DNA of 6,506 nt. Source: Solirubrobacteraceae bacterium (GTDB lineage: Bacteria; Actinomycetota; Thermoleophilia; Solirubrobacterales; Solirubrobacteraceae). This document shows positions 4,998 to 6,506 of this stretch, piece by piece. The stretch is taken from positions 1 through 6,506 of the forward strand of contig JALOLQ010000090.1 of NCBI GenBank assembly GCA_025455895.1. The letters run 5' to 3'. The translations under genes and the position numbers were made by a program. The notes under the pieces were generated by a model. The model saw only the letters and a program-made list of their open reading frames with translations, had not been told where the DNA came from and did no database searches. The number at the start of each line of letters is the position of its first letter. The stretch's first letter is position 1.

Positions 4998-5765
4998 ATG
5001 TCCGACAACGCCGTCCTGACCGAGCGCCGGGAGAACGTCCTGGTCGTCACCCTCAACCGCCCCGAGGCGCGCAACGCCGTGAACAAGGCCGTCGCCGAGG
5101 GCGTCGCCGCCGCGCTCGAGGAGCTCGACGGGGACGACGCGCTCTCGGTCGGCGTGCTCACCGGCGCCGGCGGCGGGTTCTGCGCCGGCATGGACCTCAA
5201 GGCGTTCGTCACCGGCGAGGTGCCCTACCACGAGACGCGCGGCTTCGCGGGCATCGTCCAGCAGCCCCCGGAGAAGCCGATCATCGCCGCAGTCGAGGGA
5301 TTCGCCGTCGCCGGAGGCCTGGAGATCGCGCTCGCCTGCGACCTGCTCGTGGCCGCCGAGGGCGCGAAGCTCGGCATCCCCGAGGTCAAGCGCTCGCTGG
5401 TCGCCGCGGGCGGTGCGCTGCTGCGCCTGCCGCGCCGGCTGCCCTACGGCGTGGCGATGGAGCTCGCCCTCACCGGCGACCCGATCAGCGCCGAGCGCGG
5501 CTACGAACTGGGCCTCGTGAACCGCGTGGCGCCGGCGGGCGGCGCGGTCGACACGGCGCTCGAGCTGGCGGCGCAGATCGCGGCCAACGGCCCGCTCGCG
5601 CTGGCGGCGACGAAGCGGATCCTCGGTGAGCAGTTCGGCTGGGACGAGGCCGACTTCTGGGCCAAGCAGGGCGAGATCTCCGGCTCGGTGTTCGTCTCCG
5701 AGGACGCGCGCGAGGGCGCCACCGCGTTCGCCGAGAAGCGCCCGCCGGTCTGGAAGGGCCGCTGA
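4998..5765 (+). CDS. enoyl-CoA hydratase/isomerase (crotonase) family protein
   Basis: This 255-residue soluble crotonase is of usual family length. It opens with VLVVTLNRPEARNAVN (14-29). The oxyanion-hole segment GGFCAGMDL (60-68) binds the acyl-CoA carbonyl, and AVEGFAVAGGLEIALACDL (98-116) carries the second oxyanion glycine and Glu109. Glu129 in GIPEV is the second acidic position. Glu109 and Glu129 align with the two catalytic glutamates of classical hydratases (Glu144 and Glu164 of rat mitochondrial crotonase), so reversible hydration of trans-2-enoyl-CoA in beta-oxidation is plausible. The chain-length preference and physiological pathway cannot be read from the sequence. C-terminal helices (TKRILGEQ, AREGATAFAEKRPPVWKGR) are typical. 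The ATG at 4998 is chosen from the MSDNAV start and the TAGCAT box; the frame is open far upstream only because of the GC bias. It diverges from the metallo-hydrolase gene and converges with the yjbQ-like gene. Confidence 0.95.
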   Translation: MSDNAVLTERRENVLVVTLNRPEARNAVNKAVAEGVAAALEELDGDDALSVGVLTGAGGGFCAGMDLKAFVTGEVPYHETRGFAGIVQQPPEKPIIAAVEGFAVAGGLEIALACDLLVAAEGAKLGIPEVKRSLVAAGGALLRLPRRLPYGVAMELALTGDPISAERGYELGLVNRVAPAGGAVDTALELAAQIAANGPLALAATKRILGEQFGWDEADFWAKQGEISGSVFVSEDAREGATAFAEKRPPVWKGR

Positions 5766-5773
5766 GCCTCAGC
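5761..5773. terminator. candidate bidirectional palindrome between convergent genes
   Basis: GCTGAGCCTCAGC is a perfect palindrome around one central base. As a hairpin it would fold as GCTGA/TCAGC with a GCC loop. It holds the stop codons of the hydratase (TGA 5763-5765) and of the yjbQ-like gene (TGA read on minus, 5771-5769), which are 3 bases apart. No T-tract follows in either direction. Any termination role is inferred and weak by stem length alone. Confidence 0.3.
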
Positions 5774-6191
5774 CCGGCTCGCCCCAGAGCGTCGCCACGA
5801 TCCGCCGCGCCCCGCCGCGGTCGCGGTGCTCGCAGAGCGTGATCCCCTGCCAGGTCCCGAGCGCGAGGCGCCCGTCGCGGACCGGCAGGGTCAGCTCGGG
5901 CCCGGTGAGCGTCGCCTTCACGTGCGCCGGCATGTCGTCGGCGCCCTCGAGCGTGTGGGTCCAGGCGAAGTCCTCCGGGACGGCCGCGTCCAGCCACGTG
6001 CGCAGGTCGCGGCGCACGTCGGGGGAGGCGTTCTCGTTCAGCGTGAGCGAGGCGCTCGTGTGCTGGAGCAGGAGGTGCAGCAGGCCGGCGCGCACCCCGC
6101 GCAGCTCGGGCAGCGCGCCGGTCACCTCGCCGGTGACGAGGTGCAGGCCGCGCGGGCGCGGCTCGAGGACGATCTCACGCTGGGTCCACAT
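5769..6191 (-). CDS. yjbQ: YjbQ / UPF0047 family protein
   Basis: This 140-residue protein matches the compact YjbQ (UPF0047) family along its whole length. Its hallmarks are LLQHTSASLTLNENASPDV (41-59), FAWTHTLEGADDMPAHVKA (75-93) and GRLALGTWQGITLCEHR (107-123). The conserved histidines at 44, 79, 90 and 122 are all present. From family knowledge, the E. coli member has weak thiamine-phosphate synthase activity that can rescue a thiE mutant; the true cellular role remains uncertain, so I name the family rather than a reaction. The ATG at 6191 lies inside the 3' end of the upstream atl-like gene, a 17-base overlap in another frame. The two are probably one transcription unit with translational coupling. 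No strong Shine-Dalgarno precedes it. Confidence 0.94.
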   Translation of the reverse strand: MWTQREIVLEPRPRGLHLVTGEVTGALPELRGVRAGLLHLLLQHTSASLTLNENASPDVRRDLRTWLDAAVPEDFAWTHTLEGADDMPAHVKATLTGPELTLPVRDGRLALGTWQGITLCEHRDRGGARRIVATLWGEPG

Positions 6192-6483
6192 CGCCCGCCC
6201 ATCGTGCCAGCCGCACGTCGACCCGGCCGCCCGGGGTGAGCGGCACGCCCTCGGCGGCGAGCAGGGCGGCCTGGCGCTCGCCCTGGGTCAGCGAGCCGTC
6301 GGCGCGCACGATCCGGTGCCACGGCACCGACGGGTCGCCGGCGGCGGCGAGCACGGCCCCGGCGAAGCGCGGCGCGGCGGGGTCGAGGTCCGAGTAGGCG
6401 GCGACCTGGCCGGGCGGGACGGCGCGCGCCCGCGCGAGCACCGCCTGGGCGCGCGGGGTGTCGAGGTCGGGCGGGCGGCGCAT
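6175..6483 (-). CDS. alkyltransferase-like protein (Atl), O6-alkylguanine-binding repair protein
   Basis: This 102-residue protein is the stand-alone DNA-binding domain of the O6-alkylguanine-DNA alkyltransferase (MGMT/Ogt) family, without the N-terminal domain. It has the VPPGQVAAYSDL segment (22-33) with Tyr30, the APRFAGAVL recognition helix (37-45) with Arg39 at the arginine-finger position, and PWHRIV (54-59). Methyltransferases have PCHR with an acceptor cysteine; here Trp55 replaces it, and the protein has no cysteine at all, so it cannot take an alkyl group. From family knowledge (S. pombe Atl1, E. coli YbaZ), such proteins flip and mark O6-alkylguanine for nucleotide excision repair. 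The start at 6483 leaves little sequence to the right edge and has neither a good Shine-Dalgarno nor a TAnnnT box, so a start beyond the edge is possible. It overlaps the yjbQ-like gene by 17 bases. Confidence 0.92.
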   Translation of the reverse strand: MRRPPDLDTPRAQAVLARARAVPPGQVAAYSDLDPAAPRFAGAVLAAAGDPSVPWHRIVRADGSLTQGERQAALLAAEGVPLTPGGRVDVRLARWAGDVDPA

Positions 6484-6490
6484 CGCGGGA

Positions 6491-6506
6491 TAGCTTCCCA
6501 GGCATG
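6491..6506 (+). other. possible promoter and start codon of a divergent gene cut by the right edge
   Basis: TAGCTT (6491-6496) is followed after 7 bases by ATG as the last three bases of the window. This spacing and box type equal those at 4985-4998 and, on minus, 4959-4946. If real, a plus-strand gene starts at 6504, 20 bases from the atl-like start at 6483. Nothing of its protein is visible, so this rests on the promoter pattern alone. An atl-like start lying beyond the right edge would argue against it. Confidence 0.3.

Overview
The window is very GC-rich, with G or C at nearly every third codon position. It reads as chromosomal DNA of a high-GC actinobacterium. NucS (the non-canonical mismatch-repair nuclease of Actinobacteria and Archaea), an AbiEi/DUF559-type protein and TAnnnT -10 elements set close to start codons all fit that. 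By general feel I would guess the Solirubrobacterales/Thermoleophilia branch, but this is an inference and not proven by the sequence. I see no insertion sequence, CRISPR array, rRNA or tRNA.

Layout, left to right. (1) A minus-strand gene runs off the left edge (304 to <1); it is the N-terminal part of an AbiEi-like winged-helix protein. (2) The 263-base divergent intergenic region 305-567 holds a perfect 19-bp inverted repeat (328-346/365-383) with a small nested hairpin in its loop, plus a shorter related palindrome next to the minus-strand start. (3) A probable plus-strand pair follows: a J-domain/beta-barrel-like/TPR protein (568-1815), then a secreted clan GH-A glycoside hydrolase-like protein (1868-3550). 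(4) nucS (3585-4265) has its own likely promoter. (5) A metallo-beta-lactamase-fold hydrolase on minus (4275-4946) converges on nucS and diverges from an enoyl-CoA hydratase/isomerase on plus (4998-5765). (6) A minus-strand pair converges on the hydratase: an alkyltransferase-like DNA-repair protein, Atl (6175-6483), overlapping a YjbQ/UPF0047 protein (5769-6191). (7) The last three bases may be the start codon of a further plus-strand gene.

The genes do not form one pathway. NucS and Atl both act on helix-preserving base damage or mispairs; the hydratase and metallo-hydrolase look metabolic; the glycoside hydrolase-like protein is exported. The clearest shared feature is regulatory. Four genes, and possibly a fifth at the right edge, have a TAnnnT box ending 7 or 9 bases before the start codon with no well-placed Shine-Dalgarno, which suggests leaderless transcripts. 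The hydrolase gene at 1868 has no TA dinucleotide upstream but does have a well-placed GGAG, as expected of a downstream operon gene. The two convergent junctions each place both stop codons inside a short palindrome.

I do not see a complete new defence or mobile system. The best leads are the inverted repeat beside the AbiEi-like gene, the J-domain/barrel/TPR architecture, and the secreted enzyme with its very basic C-terminal domain.
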